Positions 43,193 through 52,991 are shown, counted from the stretch's first letter. The stretch: DNA of 64,000 nt from Thermogemmatispora aurantia (GCF_008974285.1 NZ_BKZV01000001.1:295319-359318); one strand, 5' to 3'. The notes: generated by a model not told the origin, from the letters alone. Made by a program: numbers and translations.

Positions 43193-44458
43193 ATGATGGG
43201 AGAACAACACACACCACCTTACCCGTCCTATGCACCTCATACCCCTCCCCCTTCGCCAGATAACAGGATGCCCACAGAGGAAAAGCAAGCACCACGACGC
43301 GACCCGCGAGGCCGCGTCAAGCTCCTCACCGTCTTGTTTCTGGTAGTCTGCCTTCTCGCTGGCGGCGCCTTCTTCCTGCTACAGAGCTGGCACGGCTCCG
43401 GTTCCGTATCTGGCGGGCAGAACGCTGCACAGGCACCAGTCAGGCCCTGGTGCGCCTCTCCACAAGGACTGTCCACCAACTTCACCGGCTTTGGCATTAC
43501 AGGCCTCTCTACTCATGATGTCTGGAGCATCGGCGCAGGCATCATGCACTGGGATGGCAAAAAGTGGAGCGTCTCTTTCCGTCCGCTCTCGGCCCAGCTC
43601 GATCTGCGCAGCATCGACGAGATCGCCCCAGATAATATCTGGGCTGTGGGCGAGCAATTGACGAACGGCCTCGCCTCCCATGCCATAACAGTCCATTACG
43701 ATGGCAAGAGCTGGAGTGTCGTAACTGCCCCTGACGGCGCACCCAACGGCAAGAATACCCTGGTAGCTGTCTCAGGAACCGCCAGTGATAACATTTGGGC
43801 CGTGGGTTTCCAGGTGCCTGCCCGAGGACCGCTCAGCTCACTGATTGAGCACTGGGACGGCAAGCGCTGGACCATTGTCAAGCATCCCGAGCCAGTGAGC
43901 GGTCTCCAGTTCACCAGCGTCAAGGCCCTGGCGAGCAACGATGTCTGGGCGGTAGGTTACGGCAGCCTGATCCGCGGGGGCAAGAGCGTGAATCAGCCTG
44001 TGATCGAGCATTGGAACGGCCAGACCTGGAATCCAGTGGCGAGCCCCGATCTGACTCCCTCCGGTGGTGGCATGCTTTATGCGATCGATGGGAGCAACAG
44101 CAGCAACCTGTGGGCAGTAGGCAGCGCCAGCCAGCGCCTGCTGAGCGAGCATTGGGACGGCCAGAGTTGGAAGATCGTCGATACTCCAGCTGTACCCCCT
44201 GACAACAGCAACTGGCTGGCCAGCGTGGCCGTCAGCAGCTCTGGCAGCGTCTGGGTCGTCGGGCGCGTCCGTGAGGGCAGTAATGCCTTCCAGCCATTCA
44301 TTGCTCATTGGGATGGGCATCAGTGGCAGATGCTCCAGGATACGGCGGACAACGCCGGCGAACTTGACCAGATTGCCCAGATCGATGGCCAGTATTGGAT
44401 CGTTGGTATTCCACGCAGCAACGGCGGCCACGCCTTTATCCACGTGCTCTGTCCCTGA
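43193..44458 (+). CDS. Membrane-anchored beta-propeller-like protein
   Basis: 421 aa. Residues 1-42 are a Pro-rich cytoplasmic tail; VKLLTVLFLVVCLLAGGAFFLLQ (~43-66) anchors it. The outside part has at least six repeats of the form NDVWAVG...EHWDGQSW, spaced 50-60 residues, as in beta-propellers that bind ligands. Such proteins are frequent in Ktedonobacteria-like genomes; carbohydrate binding is plausible between GH48 and GH9 but is inference. CAGGAG precedes the ATG. A bidirectional terminator closes it. Confidence 0.8.
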   Translation: MMGEQHTPPYPSYAPHTPPPSPDNRMPTEEKQAPRRDPRGRVKLLTVLFLVVCLLAGGAFFLLQSWHGSGSVSGGQNAAQAPVRPWCASPQGLSTNFTGFGITGLSTHDVWSIGAGIMHWDGKKWSVSFRPLSAQLDLRSIDEIAPDNIWAVGEQLTNGLASHAITVHYDGKSWSVVTAPDGAPNGKNTLVAVSGTASDNIWAVGFQVPARGPLSSLIEHWDGKRWTIVKHPEPVSGLQFTSVKALASNDVWAVGYGSLIRGGKSVNQPVIEHWNGQTWNPVASPDLTPSGGGMLYAIDGSNSSNLWAVGSASQRLLSEHWDGQSWKIVDTPAVPPDNSNWLASVAVSSSGSVWVVGRVREGSNAFQPFIAHWDGHQWQMLQDTADNAGELDQIAQIDGQYWIVGIPRSNGGHAFIHVLCP

Positions 44459-44677
44459 TGCACCGTCAGGACAGGGCCAGGAAAGGGCGAGGCACTGGCA
44501 GAGGATGCCAGGACCACCATGCTCAAAGGCTATAGCTATAGGAGCTGCTTCCCACAGCCCACGCCCTTCTTCCGATTCTCACCTGGCTCCGACTCTGCTC
44601 TCTCTGAAGTCGAGAGAGGCAGGCTCAAACCCGCACCAGCCTGAGTGAAAGGCTGTTGCAAACGAGCAAAATAAAGA

Positions 44678-44714
44678 GAAGGGGAAGAGAGCCTGATGGC
44701 TACTCTTCCCCTTC
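44678..44714. terminator. Strong bidirectional terminator
   Basis: GAAGGGGAAGAG (44678-44689) pairs with CTCTTCCCCTTC (44703-44714), and AGCC with GGCT inside around TGAT. Leftward it is followed by a T-rich stretch, so it ends GH9; rightward it can also end the propeller gene. It is the main feature of the gap 44459-44892. Confidence 0.8.
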
Positions 44715-44892
44715 CTTGCAGCTAGAGGCGACGGGATAGAAGAGAGGAGGTTTATCTGCACTTATCATCACCACTCGCTGGGTGCGCTCACCCGCTCAGT
44801 CCCCTGAACCTTCTGACCGGCTTGATGCCCACCTGGCAAGCAGAGCCTCTCTTCTCAGCAGGCCAAACTCGCAGAGCAACCAGGCTACCCAG

Positions 44893-47364
44893 TCAGGAGG
44901 TGCTACAGATTACGCCGTTGAGCGTAAAGGAGGTCGGCGGCGAGTTCGTCCCTGTCCACGTCCCGTTGAAGCCCGGCGCATTGCTCAGCGTCGTCCCCGG
45001 CGGGATCGTCCCATTGTAGGACAGGTTCGTCACTGTCACCGTGCTCCCCGACTGGCTAAAGCTCCCGTTCCAGCCCTGCGTCACCGTCTGCCCATTCGGG
45101 AAACTAAACTGCAACGTCCAGCCGTTGATCGTCGTCGTCCCCGTATTCGTGATATTGATCACCGCGCCAAAGCCGCCCGGCCACTGGCCCGTGATCACGT
45201 ATTGCACCCGACAGCTCAGGCCCGCCGTAGGCGTCGGACTCGCGGTCGGGCTTGGCCCCACTGTAGGCTGCGAGGTCGGGCTGGGTGTTGGCGTAGGATT
45301 CGGTGTGCTGGTCGCTATCGCGGTCGGCGTGACAGTAGGAGTCACTGTCGCTGTGGCCGTTGGCGCGGGCGTCGGCGTCGGCGCGGTGCCATTGGGCTGC
45401 GTCCCCCAGACCTGGGTATTCCCATCAAAGACCACAATGTTGGTCACCTTCACCGGCGTCGCCCCGGCGGGCGTCGCCACACCCTGATACGACCAGTCGT
45501 TGGTTGGGTCCCAGGCCCCAGAGCTGGTAATGCGGAACTGGACCTGCTTCTGATAATTGCTCTGCCCGCCTGGATAGATCAGCACGCCGGCGCAGCTTAC
45601 CGTCACATAGTAAATGTTGCCCGAATACTGAGTTGGCCCAGAGAGCTGGTTGCCGCACTCAGTGTAGTTCATGTTCAGCGTGAGCATGCTCGGCGTCACA
45701 CCTGGCTCTAGCGTAAAGTAGTAGCGCAGCGAGAGATTACTGGTCACGCGAGCCGGCCAGCCAGTTTTGTTAATGAAGATGGCCTTGATCTCGGTAAAGT
45801 TGCTGCCAGAAGCGTTGACCGCCGCTGTCACATAGATCTCATCATCATCCTTGGGCTTATCGGGCAGGGAAGAGACAGGGCTGCCACCGTACTCCTGGTA
45901 AAGACGGGCCAGGGCGCCTACCAGCGCGGCGTTATAATCGTCAGCTGGCTCGTTGGTCTGATAGTCCTGGCGATTATCGCTGAACTGGTCATCCGCCGAG
46001 CTGGGGCCGCCGACCATCGCCCCGTAGAGGATATGGCGCTCGTAGGTCGGGTTGTTAATATCGTTTGTCCAGGAATCGTGCGCCTCGCGATGGTGTGGCG
46101 TCTGGGGATAGCAGGACCCGAAGCCTACCATGTAGCTGCAGTTGCGCGGATTGGCCCCCAGAATGTAGTTAATCTGCTGGACGGCAAAGTCGTGATAGCG
46201 GGCATAGAGTGGATTGCTCGCGCCAAGATAGTCGGCATAGACGAGGGCCAGGAAGGCCGTATTGGCCGCGTAGCGCAGCGAGCCCCAGCTATCCAGGAAC
46301 GCCTCACCACCCGGGGAATAGGTCACCCGCGAGCCGTTCACACCGACTGTCCACCAATCCAAAAAGCGCTGAGCATCATCTTTGTACTGCTGCTGACCTG
46401 TGATCTCGGCCATCAGGATATAGCAGCCGTAGGAGACATCGTCCCAGCTGATCGTCCACTGATACGAGTGGACGTTTGTCTGCGACTGGTAGCTGAGGTT
46501 ATTGTAGTAATTCTCGGCTTTTGCGAGATAGCTGCTATCGTTAGTGGCCAGATAGAGCCAGATCGCCCCCCAGACCAGCTCATCGTTGTAGCCACTGAAG
46601 GAAGTATAGTAGCCGCTGGCGGCGGTAATGCAGGCATCATACTTGCCCCGGTAGGTATCGGCAAAGGTGTAGAGCTGCTTGGCGTGGGTCAACAGCGTGC
46701 TCGCATAGGAGGGATCGGTTGGTTGGAAGACGATTGAAGCGGCAGCCATCGCAGCAGCGGTTTCTCCGGCCAGATCGGAACCAGGGCAGCTCGGATCAAT
46801 CTTGTAGGCGGGACGGGCCATTTGCATGACCTCAGCCGGCCCCCAGAAGGCATGGTCGGTACTGGGATCGCCTACCTGCCCATAGAGCACATTAGGCGAA
46901 GGATGAGCCTTGATAAAGTAGTCCGTGGCCCAGCGAATATTGTTGAGGATGTAGGGAAGCTGCCCATCCTGGACGAAGGCATTGCGGTACTGAATGACCC
47001 CCCAGGAGAGCATTGTCACTGTGTAGGCCATCGGCAGGCCGAACTTGACGTGGTCACCGGCGTCATACCAGCCGCCGGTCAGATCGAGGCCGACATCGGA
47101 GCCATCTTTGGTGGCCGAATCGCCGATCCAGGGCACACGGTTCCAGGAAGGCTTTGGGCCAGATGATTGCTCCTCATAAAAGTAAATGGCTTTCTGCAAC
47201 GCCTCGCCATAGTTAAAGGCCGGCGCCGCGCGCACCGAGGTTGGGCGAGGGAAAGGGCCGACCAGCCAGGTTGTCAGCAGAAGCAAGGTCCCCAGAACGA
47301 TCAGAGCTATCGCTGAGAGCGTGAGCCTGCTCCTGACCAGTACCCCCAGGTGGAAGGTTCTCAT
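44893..47364 (-). CDS. GH9 cellulase with CBM3 and CBM2
   Basis: 823-aa secreted endoglucanase. Signal segment: [25 protein letters not shown]9 domain (~45-490): [12 protein letters not shown] (catalytic Asp pair), TPHHREAH and [15 protein letters not shown] (catalytic acid Glu). CBM3 (~505-655, [20 protein letters not shown] to [10 protein letters not shown]), which in GH9 can feed cellulose into the active site. Thr/Pro linker, then CBM2 (~715-823). ATG at 47364 starts MRTFHLGV; the longer frame upstream lacks a ribosome site. GH9 plus GH48 is a classic synergistic pair. It is transcribed leftward, towards the propeller gene. Confidence 0.95.
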   Translation of the reverse strand: MRTFHLGVLVRSRLTLSAIALIVLGTLLLLTTWLVGPFPRPTSVRAAPAFNYGEALQKAIYFYEEQSSGPKPSWNRVPWIGDSATKDGSDVGLDLTGGWYDAGDHVKFGLPMAYTVTMLSWGVIQYRNAFVQDGQLPYILNNIRWATDYFIKAHPSPNVLYGQVGDPSTDHAFWGPAEVMQMARPAYKIDPSCPGSDLAGETAAAMAAASIVFQPTDPSYASTLLTHAKQLYTFADTYRGKYDACITAASGYYTSFSGYNDELVWGAIWLYLATNDSSYLAKAENYYNNLSYQSQTNVHSYQWTISWDDVSYGCYILMAEITGQQQYKDDAQRFLDWWTVGVNGSRVTYSPGGEAFLDSWGSLRYAANTAFLALVYADYLGASNPLYARYHDFAVQQINYILGANPRNCSYMVGFGSCYPQTPHHREAHDSWTNDINNPTYERHILYGAMVGGPSSADDQFSDNRQDYQTNEPADDYNAALVGALARLYQEYGGSPVSSLPDKPKDDDEIYVTAAVNASGSNFTEIKAIFINKTGWPARVTSNLSLRYYFTLEPGVTPSMLTLNMNYTECGNQLSGPTQYSGNIYYVTVSCAGVLIYPGGQSNYQKQVQFRITSSGAWDPTNDWSYQGVATPAGATPVKVTNIVVFDGNTQVWGTQPNGTAPTPTPAPTATATVTPTVTPTAIATSTPNPTPTPSPTSQPTVGPSPTASPTPTAGLSCRVQYVITGQWPGGFGAVINITNTGTTTINGWTLQFSFPNGQTVTQGWNGSFSQSGSTVTVTNLSYNGTIPPGTTLSNAPGFNGTWTGTNSPPTSFTLNGVICSTS
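44902..45240. repeat. CBM2 segment shared in inverted orientation (GH9 copy)
   Basis: Partner of the repeat at 42727-43063, on the opposite strand. The third CBM2 in this window (GH74) is clearly more distant in DNA. Confidence 0.85.
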
Positions 47365-48017
47365 AGGTCTCCAATTCCTTTCGCGATCTTCCTTCCTGCT
47401 GCCACAGAGCGAGAGCGATGTCTCCCTCCGAACGAAGAGACTCTGAGGTGGCCCACAGAGCCAAAGACAGACAAACACATGAGCAGGAGCCCCTTGACAT
47501 AGGATGCAGGCAGCGATAGCAGATGTCCTTTATTTCCCACTCGCCTCGTCCCACTCCACTCGACCAGACCCGCTAACTGGACCAGTCACCGCAGTTCCCA
47601 TCACCAGCAAACCGGGTGAAGCCTGCGGCGAGTGAGCAGTGAGCAAGCAGCGAATGAGCCATCGGCTGCGCTGCGACGCCGACCACCCCCTTCATGACGG
47701 GAACTGCAGCCCTCCCTTCCCTACGCTCAAGCCACCGAGGAAGCGGATCACGGCTTCCCTCATAGAGCTGGTGGAAAGATACTGTATCCCACCAGCTCTA
47801 TGCCCACAAGAACATCCGCTAGACAGTCACTAGGCACCTGACGGGCAGCAGAGAGCGAGAGCGACCACAACCCCTCGCACTCCGCTGCGCTCACCAAGGT
47901 GCCTGCACCCTTTACTGACCCGAACGAAAGCGCAGTAGCTGAGCTGGCGCCGGCCACCAACCAGCACGCGAGGTCCAGGGACATAAACCAGGTATGCCAA
48001 CGAGCAGGCCCAGCCGG
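47365..48017. other. Intergenic region upstream of GH9
   Basis: 653 bp, no gene. It must hold the GH9 control region; I see no strong promoter. A hairpin at 47761-47802 is annotated. No clear copy of the GTAACCGGTTAC-type dyad was found here. Confidence 0.45.
47761..47802. promoter_or_regulatory. Long imperfect palindrome/hairpin upstream of GH9
   Basis: CATAGAGCTGGTGG (47761-47774) and CCACCAGCTCTATG (47789-47802) pair perfectly; inside, GATAC-T-GTATC (47778-47788) continues the symmetry after an AAA bulge. It is ~400 bp upstream of GH9 and ~215 bp past the XRE stop. It may be an operator, or the XRE terminator although no T-tract follows. Confidence 0.5.
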
Positions 48018-49313
48018 CTAGTCCTGCCAGAGCACAATCTGCGTGTAGGTGGCGCCCGAAGATGGGATCATGAAGGTAAAGGAGAGATGACCCTGCTGAC
48101 CAGGGTTGCTCACAATGTAGGTGATGACCTCAAACGGCTGCCCCGGGGTACAGGTGCCTCCTGGAGGATTGAAACGGACAGGGAGATCACGGCTGCTCGC
48201 TTGCCAGGAGAGCTTGTCGGCCTGGCCAGAGAAAGGCCACAGCGTTATAGTGCAACGATAGCCAAGAGCCTCAAGGACGCAGTCACGCGGTGTGAGTTTA
48301 TCCGGAGTGACTGTAATCATCAGAGCAGCGGAGGCCGCAGCGACGGTCGGCGAGGCCTGGACCAGAGGCGTAGAGACAGAAGGGGGCTGCGTGGGCTGAG
48401 ACGTCTTTGCGGGTGGAACTACCGTCGCAGACGGAGTGGTGAGGGTCGCAGTAGTTGCTGAAGAAGCGGGGACTGCGTCAATAGTGCGGGCATCCTGCCC
48501 TGAGCCAGTAAGGCGAGGCGAGGAAAGAACGGTAGGCTGCAGCTGACCAAGCGAAAGTCCACAAAGAACAACCGCGGCCACTATCATGAGTACCAGGAGG
48601 AAACCCAGGCTCCGGCCATAGCCAAAACGACGAATGGCTCCGACCGGTCTCTCAGAGGCTCCAGACCCAGAAGACCCTGGGGCCGACACGGCAGTTGGTG
48701 ATTGCTGGTGCTGCTGAGACGCGGGCGGATCAACCACCCCAGCCGAAGAGGGAGTGGAGGGGGACGATGACGAGGTGAGCAGCCCATGCTGTTGCAACCA
48801 CTCGCGCAGCACGGCAGCGTTCATGTGCCCAACCTGCTCGAAGGCAGTCAAACTGGCTTCCCCAGAGCGCTGAGCCTGCGCCCGCTGACCCTGGAGCACT
48901 CGTACATAAGCCTCTTCCCAGAGGAGATGCGCCTGCACGTCATGAACCGCACTCTGCAAAATATAGGCAAAGGTGTCCGTGCGTTGCTGCCATGACGGCG
49001 CTTGGGGCGGCATCGCTCCCCAGGGCAGCGCATGGCTGTTCTCCCCTACTTCCTTCCCCACTAGCGCCGGCGCCATCGCCGTGACATCGCTCCCCCCAGG
49101 CTGCTCCTTGCCACTGTCTAGCAGCCCTAGCTCCTCGGCGTTCTTGCCAAAGAGCTGACAGAGCTTCTCACGAAAGTAGGGGGTCGGGGAAAACAACCCT
49201 CTCTCCCAACGGCTAACCGTGGTGGCATCGGTACCAATCTGCTCCGCAACTTTGGCCTGGGACCAACCTCGTAGTTCACGTGCCTGCCTAAGGCGACGAT
49301 TTGGGGTCGGCAT
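48018..49313 (-). CDS. Membrane-anchored XRE-family regulator
   Basis: 431 aa. HTH at ~5-60: RRLRQARELRGWSQAKVAEQIGTDATTVSRWERG, the Cro/C1 fold. The middle (~90-170) is helical. One membrane segment at ~234-256 (LGFLLVLMIVAAVVLCGLSLGQL), then a Thr/Ser/Pro-rich stalk and a ~100-residue extracytoplasmic domain (VTPDKLTPRDCVLEALGYRCTITLW...), probably Ig-like. This is the layout of a one-component sensor: outer domain senses, inner domain binds DNA. TTGGAGGAGA precedes the ATG. It lies between GH9 and GH74 and is a good candidate to sense cellulose products; the target is not proven. Confidence 0.85.
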   Translation of the reverse strand: MPTPNRRLRQARELRGWSQAKVAEQIGTDATTVSRWERGLFSPTPYFREKLCQLFGKNAEELGLLDSGKEQPGGSDVTAMAPALVGKEVGENSHALPWGAMPPQAPSWQQRTDTFAYILQSAVHDVQAHLLWEEAYVRVLQGQRAQAQRSGEASLTAFEQVGHMNAAVLREWLQQHGLLTSSSSPSTPSSAGVVDPPASQQHQQSPTAVSAPGSSGSGASERPVGAIRRFGYGRSLGFLLVLMIVAAVVLCGLSLGQLQPTVLSSPRLTGSGQDARTIDAVPASSATTATLTTPSATVVPPAKTSQPTQPPSVSTPLVQASPTVAAASAALMITVTPDKLTPRDCVLEALGYRCTITLWPFSGQADKLSWQASSRDLPVRFNPPGGTCTPGQPFEVITYIVSNPGQQGHLSFTFMIPSSGATYTQIVLWQD

Positions 49314-49531
49314 GCGTGTCTCCTCCAAAGACCTCGCAGCATTGGCTTCTCTGCTGAGAGCATCCTGCTCTGCAGTTCTGTGACGGCCTTTGCTTGCTGA
49401 TCGCAACCTCACAGCATCCCGTTGCTCTCTGCATTGCTCACTCTTTCGATTGTACACTCTCACTGCGCCCTGCCGCTGTACAATGAGAGATGCTTCCTAA
49501 CAATGCAGATCGCAACAGTTTCATTCGTTAT

Positions 49532-49555
49532 GTAACCGATTACGGAACCGTTTAC
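49532..49555. promoter_or_regulatory. Paired 12-bp dyad operator candidate upstream of XRE/GH74
   Basis: GTAACCGATTAC (49532-49543) directly followed by GGAACCGTTTAC (49544-49555). Including two flanking bases, 20 of 26 positions match the paired site upstream of GH48, with the same head-to-tail spacing. Confidence 0.6.
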
Positions 49556-49726
49556 GATTGCTATTGTAGCATTACCGCCCGCCAGTAGCAACCTCTAGTC
49601 GCGCCAATGAACCTCAATTGTATATTCATGCATTTCAATCACTCCGATTCCTCCCCCTCTGTCGCTTCACGAGCAGGAGGTGCTCTGCTGCCCACCTGCC
49701 TACTACCTGCTCAGCCCTTGCTCTTG

Positions 49727-49752
49727 TGGTATCGCTCCCGGGAGCGATACCA
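49727..49752. promoter_or_regulatory. Perfect 26-bp palindrome upstream of GH74
   Basis: TGGTATCGCTCCC and its exact complement meet head-on with no spacer. The core CGCTCCCGGGAGCG resembles the GGGAGCGCTCCC operators used by LacI-type regulators (CelR) of actinobacterial cellulases, with the half-sites swapped in order. It lies ~100 bp before the GH74 start. Confidence 0.75.
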
Positions 49753-49852
49753 TCACGAATAGCAGCCGAAGCAGCAGGGTTCCCCATACCTGTGTGTCGC
49801 CTGAGCGCTCAGCCTGTTTCTTTATGACTACCGCTGCAAAGGAGTGCTTGCT

Positions 49853-52813
49853 ATGGTAGAACACGTTTCACCCCCCCGCAGGTGGACGAGATGGTCCAAA
49901 TGGACCCAGCAGGCCATGCCCCTGCTGGCCCTCTTCGCCATCCTTCTGCCCACCATTGCTCTCGCCAGTGTACCCTCACGCGCTGCCAGCGCTGCGCCGG
50001 CAGCAACCCAGCCCTACACCTGGCAGAATGTGGTGACTGGCGGTGGTGGCGGCTTTGTCGTCGACGTCGTTTTTAATCCCAAACAGAAGGACCTGATCTA
50101 TGCGCGCACAGACATTGGTGGAGCCTATCGCTGGAACCCTTCAACCGGCACCTGGACCCAACTGATGGCCTGGGTGACCCCTGACAACTGGAATATGGCC
50201 GGCGTTGAGAGTATCGCCACCGACCCTGTGCAGCCCAATCGCCTCTATATCGCCGCCGGCATGTATACCAATAACTGGACTAACCAGAACGGGGTCATCC
50301 TCCGCTCAACCGACTATGGTAACACCTTCCAGATCACACAGATGCCCTTTAAGATGGGCGGCAACATGCCTGGGCGCGGCATGGGAGAGCGCCTGGCGGT
50401 CGATCCCAACGATGACGCCATTCTCTACTTCGGGGCCCGTAGCGGCAACGGTCTCTGGCGCAGTACCGACTACGGCGTGACTTGGAGCAAGGTGACCAAC
50501 TTCCCCGACACCGGCCCCTTTGCGGAGAATCCCAACGATCCGAGCGGCTATCTCAGCGATCCAGTGGGTGTGGTCTGGGTGACCTTCGATCCCTCGACTG
50601 GCACGCCGGGCAACCCCACCAAGACAATCTATGTCGGCGTTGCCGATAACCGCAGCGGGGCCTACAATATCTACCGCAGCACCGACGCTGGGGCTACCTG
50701 GGCCCCAATCCCGGGTGAGCCAACCTGCAATGTCAGTGGTACCACGGTGACCTGCACTGGCGGCGCAACCTGGAGTACAACCAGCGACGCTTCTACTGGC
50801 TATCTCCCCCATCAGGGCAAGGTCGATTCGCAGGGGACGCTGTATGTAACCTACAGCGACTGGGAAGGCCCCTATAACGGGAGCCGCGGCGATGTCTGGA
50901 AGTTTACACCCAGTAGCGGTACCTGGACAAAGATCAGCCCCGTGCCTGGCTCCGATAGCGCCAACGATTACTTTGGCTACGGCGGTCTGGCTGTCGACTG
51001 GCAGCATCCTGGCACCATCGTGGTCGCCAGCGTCAATTCGTGGTGGCCCGACGCCCAGCTCTTCCGCACAACGAATGGCGGCGCAACCTGGGAACCCATC
51101 TGGACCTGGGCCAGCTATCCGAACCGCAATCTCTACTATACGATCGATGTCTCTAACGCCCCCTGGCTCGACTTCGGTAACAAGAACCCGGTGCCGCCAG
51201 TGCCAGCAGTGAAGCTAGGCTGGATGATCGAGGGGATGAATATCGATCCTTTCAATTCGGATCGCCTGATGTATGGCACCGGCGCTACGCTCTACGCTAC
51301 CGACAATCTAACGGCCTGGGATAACTACCAGAACGGCGGTATCGTCAACTTTAAGAGCACTGCTCTTGGCATCGAGGAGGAGTATGTCACCGATTTGGTG
51401 AGTCCACCGGCCAATGCTCATCTCTACAGTACAATGGCCGACGTGAGCGGCTTCCGCCATGATGATCTCACACAGTCACCCTCGGAGATGTACTACATCC
51501 CCTATGCCGGTTCGTATGCGGCCATTGACTACGCGGAGCAGAACCCGAACTTTATGGTGCGCGTTGGCTACGGGAATCCAAGCGCCAGCCCGCCGGTGAC
51601 GAGCACGGCTTTCAGCTACGATGGTGGCGCTACCTGGTTCGCTGGCAATAAGGATATCCCTGGCGTCTCGCAGAACGGTGGCACGGTAGCTGCCGCCGCT
51701 GATGCCAGCCGTGTGCTTTGGGCCCCGGTCAATGCCCCGGTCTCCTATTCGACCGATAATGGCAATAGCTGGGTGGCCTCAGCCAATGTGCCCCAGAATG
51801 CCGTCGTGGCATCGGATCGCGTCAATCCGCAAAAGTTCTACGCCTATGGCCAGGGGAAGTTTTGGTACAGCACGGATGGCGGCGCCACCTTCACCGCATC
51901 ATCGGCGACAGGCCTGCCCCAGGCCGGCGACTCGGTGGTGGTCAAGGCAGTGCCAGGTCACGAGGGAGATGTCTGGGTAGCCGGCGGCAACGCCTGGACC
52001 AGTGACTACGGCCTCTGGCATTCGACTGACGGTGGCCAGACCTTTACAAAGCTGACCAGCCTGGCCGGTGCCGATAAGATCGGTTTCGGCATGCCCGCCC
52101 CCGGCCAAAGCTACCCGGCAATCTATATCAGTGGGATCGTCGGCAACGTACGCGGCATCTTCCGCTCCGACGATGGGGGCAATACCTGGGTGCTGATTAA
52201 CGATAGTCAGCATCAATACGGCAACATTACGACGATTACCGGTGATCCGCGTATCTACGGTCGCGTCTACCTGGGCACGAATGGCTTCGGAATCGTCTAT
52301 GGCGATATCGCCGGGGCCGCGACGACGCCCACCCCAACAGCAACGGTGACAGCTGCTCCTACTCCAACAGCTGCTGTTACCCCAACACCGACCCCTACTG
52401 CGGCAGTTACTCCTACCCCAACACCGACCCCTACTGCGGCAGCTACCCCTACCCCAACACCAATCCCCACCGCCACCTCAACGCCTTCAGCCGGGTTGAA
52501 CTGTAGCGTCCACTACGCCGTTAATCAGTGGCCAGGTGGCTTCACGGCCAACCTGACGGTGACCAACACGGGGACAACAACGATTAATGGCTGGACATTG
52601 ACCTTTACCTTCCCCGGTAACCAGACGGTGACCCAGGGCTGGAATGGGGTTTTCTCGCAGCAAGGGAGCCAGGTGACGATTACGAACGCCAGCTACAACG
52701 GTTCGATTGCGCCAGGCTCGTCGGTCTACCCGGGCTTCAATGGAACCTGGAGCGGCAGCAATCCATCGCCAACAGCTTTCTATCTGAACGGAACTGCCTG
52801 TACAATCGTCTAG
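49853..52813 (+). CDS. GH74 xyloglucanase with CBM2
   Basis: 986-aa secreted enzyme. Signal peptide in ~1-45 (AMPLLALFAILLPTIALAS). Residues ~55-820 are the two seven-bladed propellers of GH74: VVDVVFNPKQKDLIYARTDIGGAYRW near the start and repeated DxGxTW blades (STDYGVTW, STDAGATW, TTNGGATW, STDGGATF). GH74 enzymes cut xyloglucan, and sometimes other beta-glucans, between or beside substituted glucoses. A Thr/Pro linker with 36-bp repeats follows, then CBM2 (~881-986), much diverged from the other two. ATG at 49853 has AAAGGAG 8 nt upstream. A 26-bp palindrome lies in its promoter region. Confidence 0.94.
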   Translation: MVEHVSPPRRWTRWSKWTQQAMPLLALFAILLPTIALASVPSRAASAAPAATQPYTWQNVVTGGGGGFVVDVVFNPKQKDLIYARTDIGGAYRWNPSTGTWTQLMAWVTPDNWNMAGVESIATDPVQPNRLYIAAGMYTNNWTNQNGVILRSTDYGNTFQITQMPFKMGGNMPGRGMGERLAVDPNDDAILYFGARSGNGLWRSTDYGVTWSKVTNFPDTGPFAENPNDPSGYLSDPVGVVWVTFDPSTGTPGNPTKTIYVGVADNRSGAYNIYRSTDAGATWAPIPGEPTCNVSGTTVTCTGGATWSTTSDASTGYLPHQGKVDSQGTLYVTYSDWEGPYNGSRGDVWKFTPSSGTWTKISPVPGSDSANDYFGYGGLAVDWQHPGTIVVASVNSWWPDAQLFRTTNGGATWEPIWTWASYPNRNLYYTIDVSNAPWLDFGNKNPVPPVPAVKLGWMIEGMNIDPFNSDRLMYGTGATLYATDNLTAWDNYQNGGIVNFKSTALGIEEEYVTDLVSPPANAHLYSTMADVSGFRHDDLTQSPSEMYYIPYAGSYAAIDYAEQNPNFMVRVGYGNPSASPPVTSTAFSYDGGATWFAGNKDIPGVSQNGGTVAAAADASRVLWAPVNAPVSYSTDNGNSWVASANVPQNAVVASDRVNPQKFYAYGQGKFWYSTDGGATFTASSATGLPQAGDSVVVKAVPGHEGDVWVAGGNAWTSDYGLWHSTDGGQTFTKLTSLAGADKIGFGMPAPGQSYPAIYISGIVGNVRGIFRSDDGGNTWVLINDSQHQYGNITTITGDPRIYGRVYLGTNGFGIVYGDIAGAATTPTPTATVTAAPTPTAAVTPTPTPTAAVTPTPTPTPTAAATPTPTPIPTATSTPSAGLNCSVHYAVNQWPGGFTANLTVTNTGTTTINGWTLTFTFPGNQTVTQGWNGVFSQQGSQVTITNASYNGSIAPGSSVYPGFNGTWSGSNPSPTAFYLNGTACTIV
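52380..52468 (+). repeat. 36-bp tandem repeat in the GH74 linker
   Basis: Two full copies (from 52380 and 52416) and a partial third encode a Thr/Pro/Ala linker (TPTPTAAVTPTP). Copy-number change would only lengthen the linker. Confidence 0.8.
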
Positions 52814-52900
52814 CACCTCCATTTCCTTTAATGACCAGTCCGCTTGGCCGAAACCTGGCCGTGCCGTGGTCTGGCTCCGCCACGCGGACTCCGCTCTCCT

Positions 52901-52934
52901 AACGGAGCAGGCTCTTACCTGAGTCTGCTCCGTT
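52901..52934. terminator. Terminator between GH74 and methyltransferase genes
   Basis: AACGGAGCAG (52901-52910) pairs with CTGCTCCGTT (52925-52934), with an inner CTC/GAG. It lies between convergent genes, with CTCTATTAG following. Confidence 0.65.
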
Positions 52935-52991
52935 CTCTATTAGCTCGCTCCCCGGCCAGCCAGCTGCTGGCCCCTCATCAAGCGCTGTACG

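Larger units (their letters stand above)
49314..49852. other. Control region between XRE regulator and GH74
   Basis: 539 bp between divergent genes, unusually rich in symmetry: ATTGTAC with GTACAAT at 49449-49484 (22-bp spacer), the paired dyad at 49532-49555 and a 26-bp palindrome at 49727-49752. No gene is seen. Confidence 0.6.

Noticed and set aside
47610-47640. AAACCGGGTGA near GH9 as a third copy of the paired dyad
   Set aside because: Only about 7 of 12 positions match, and there is no second half-site.
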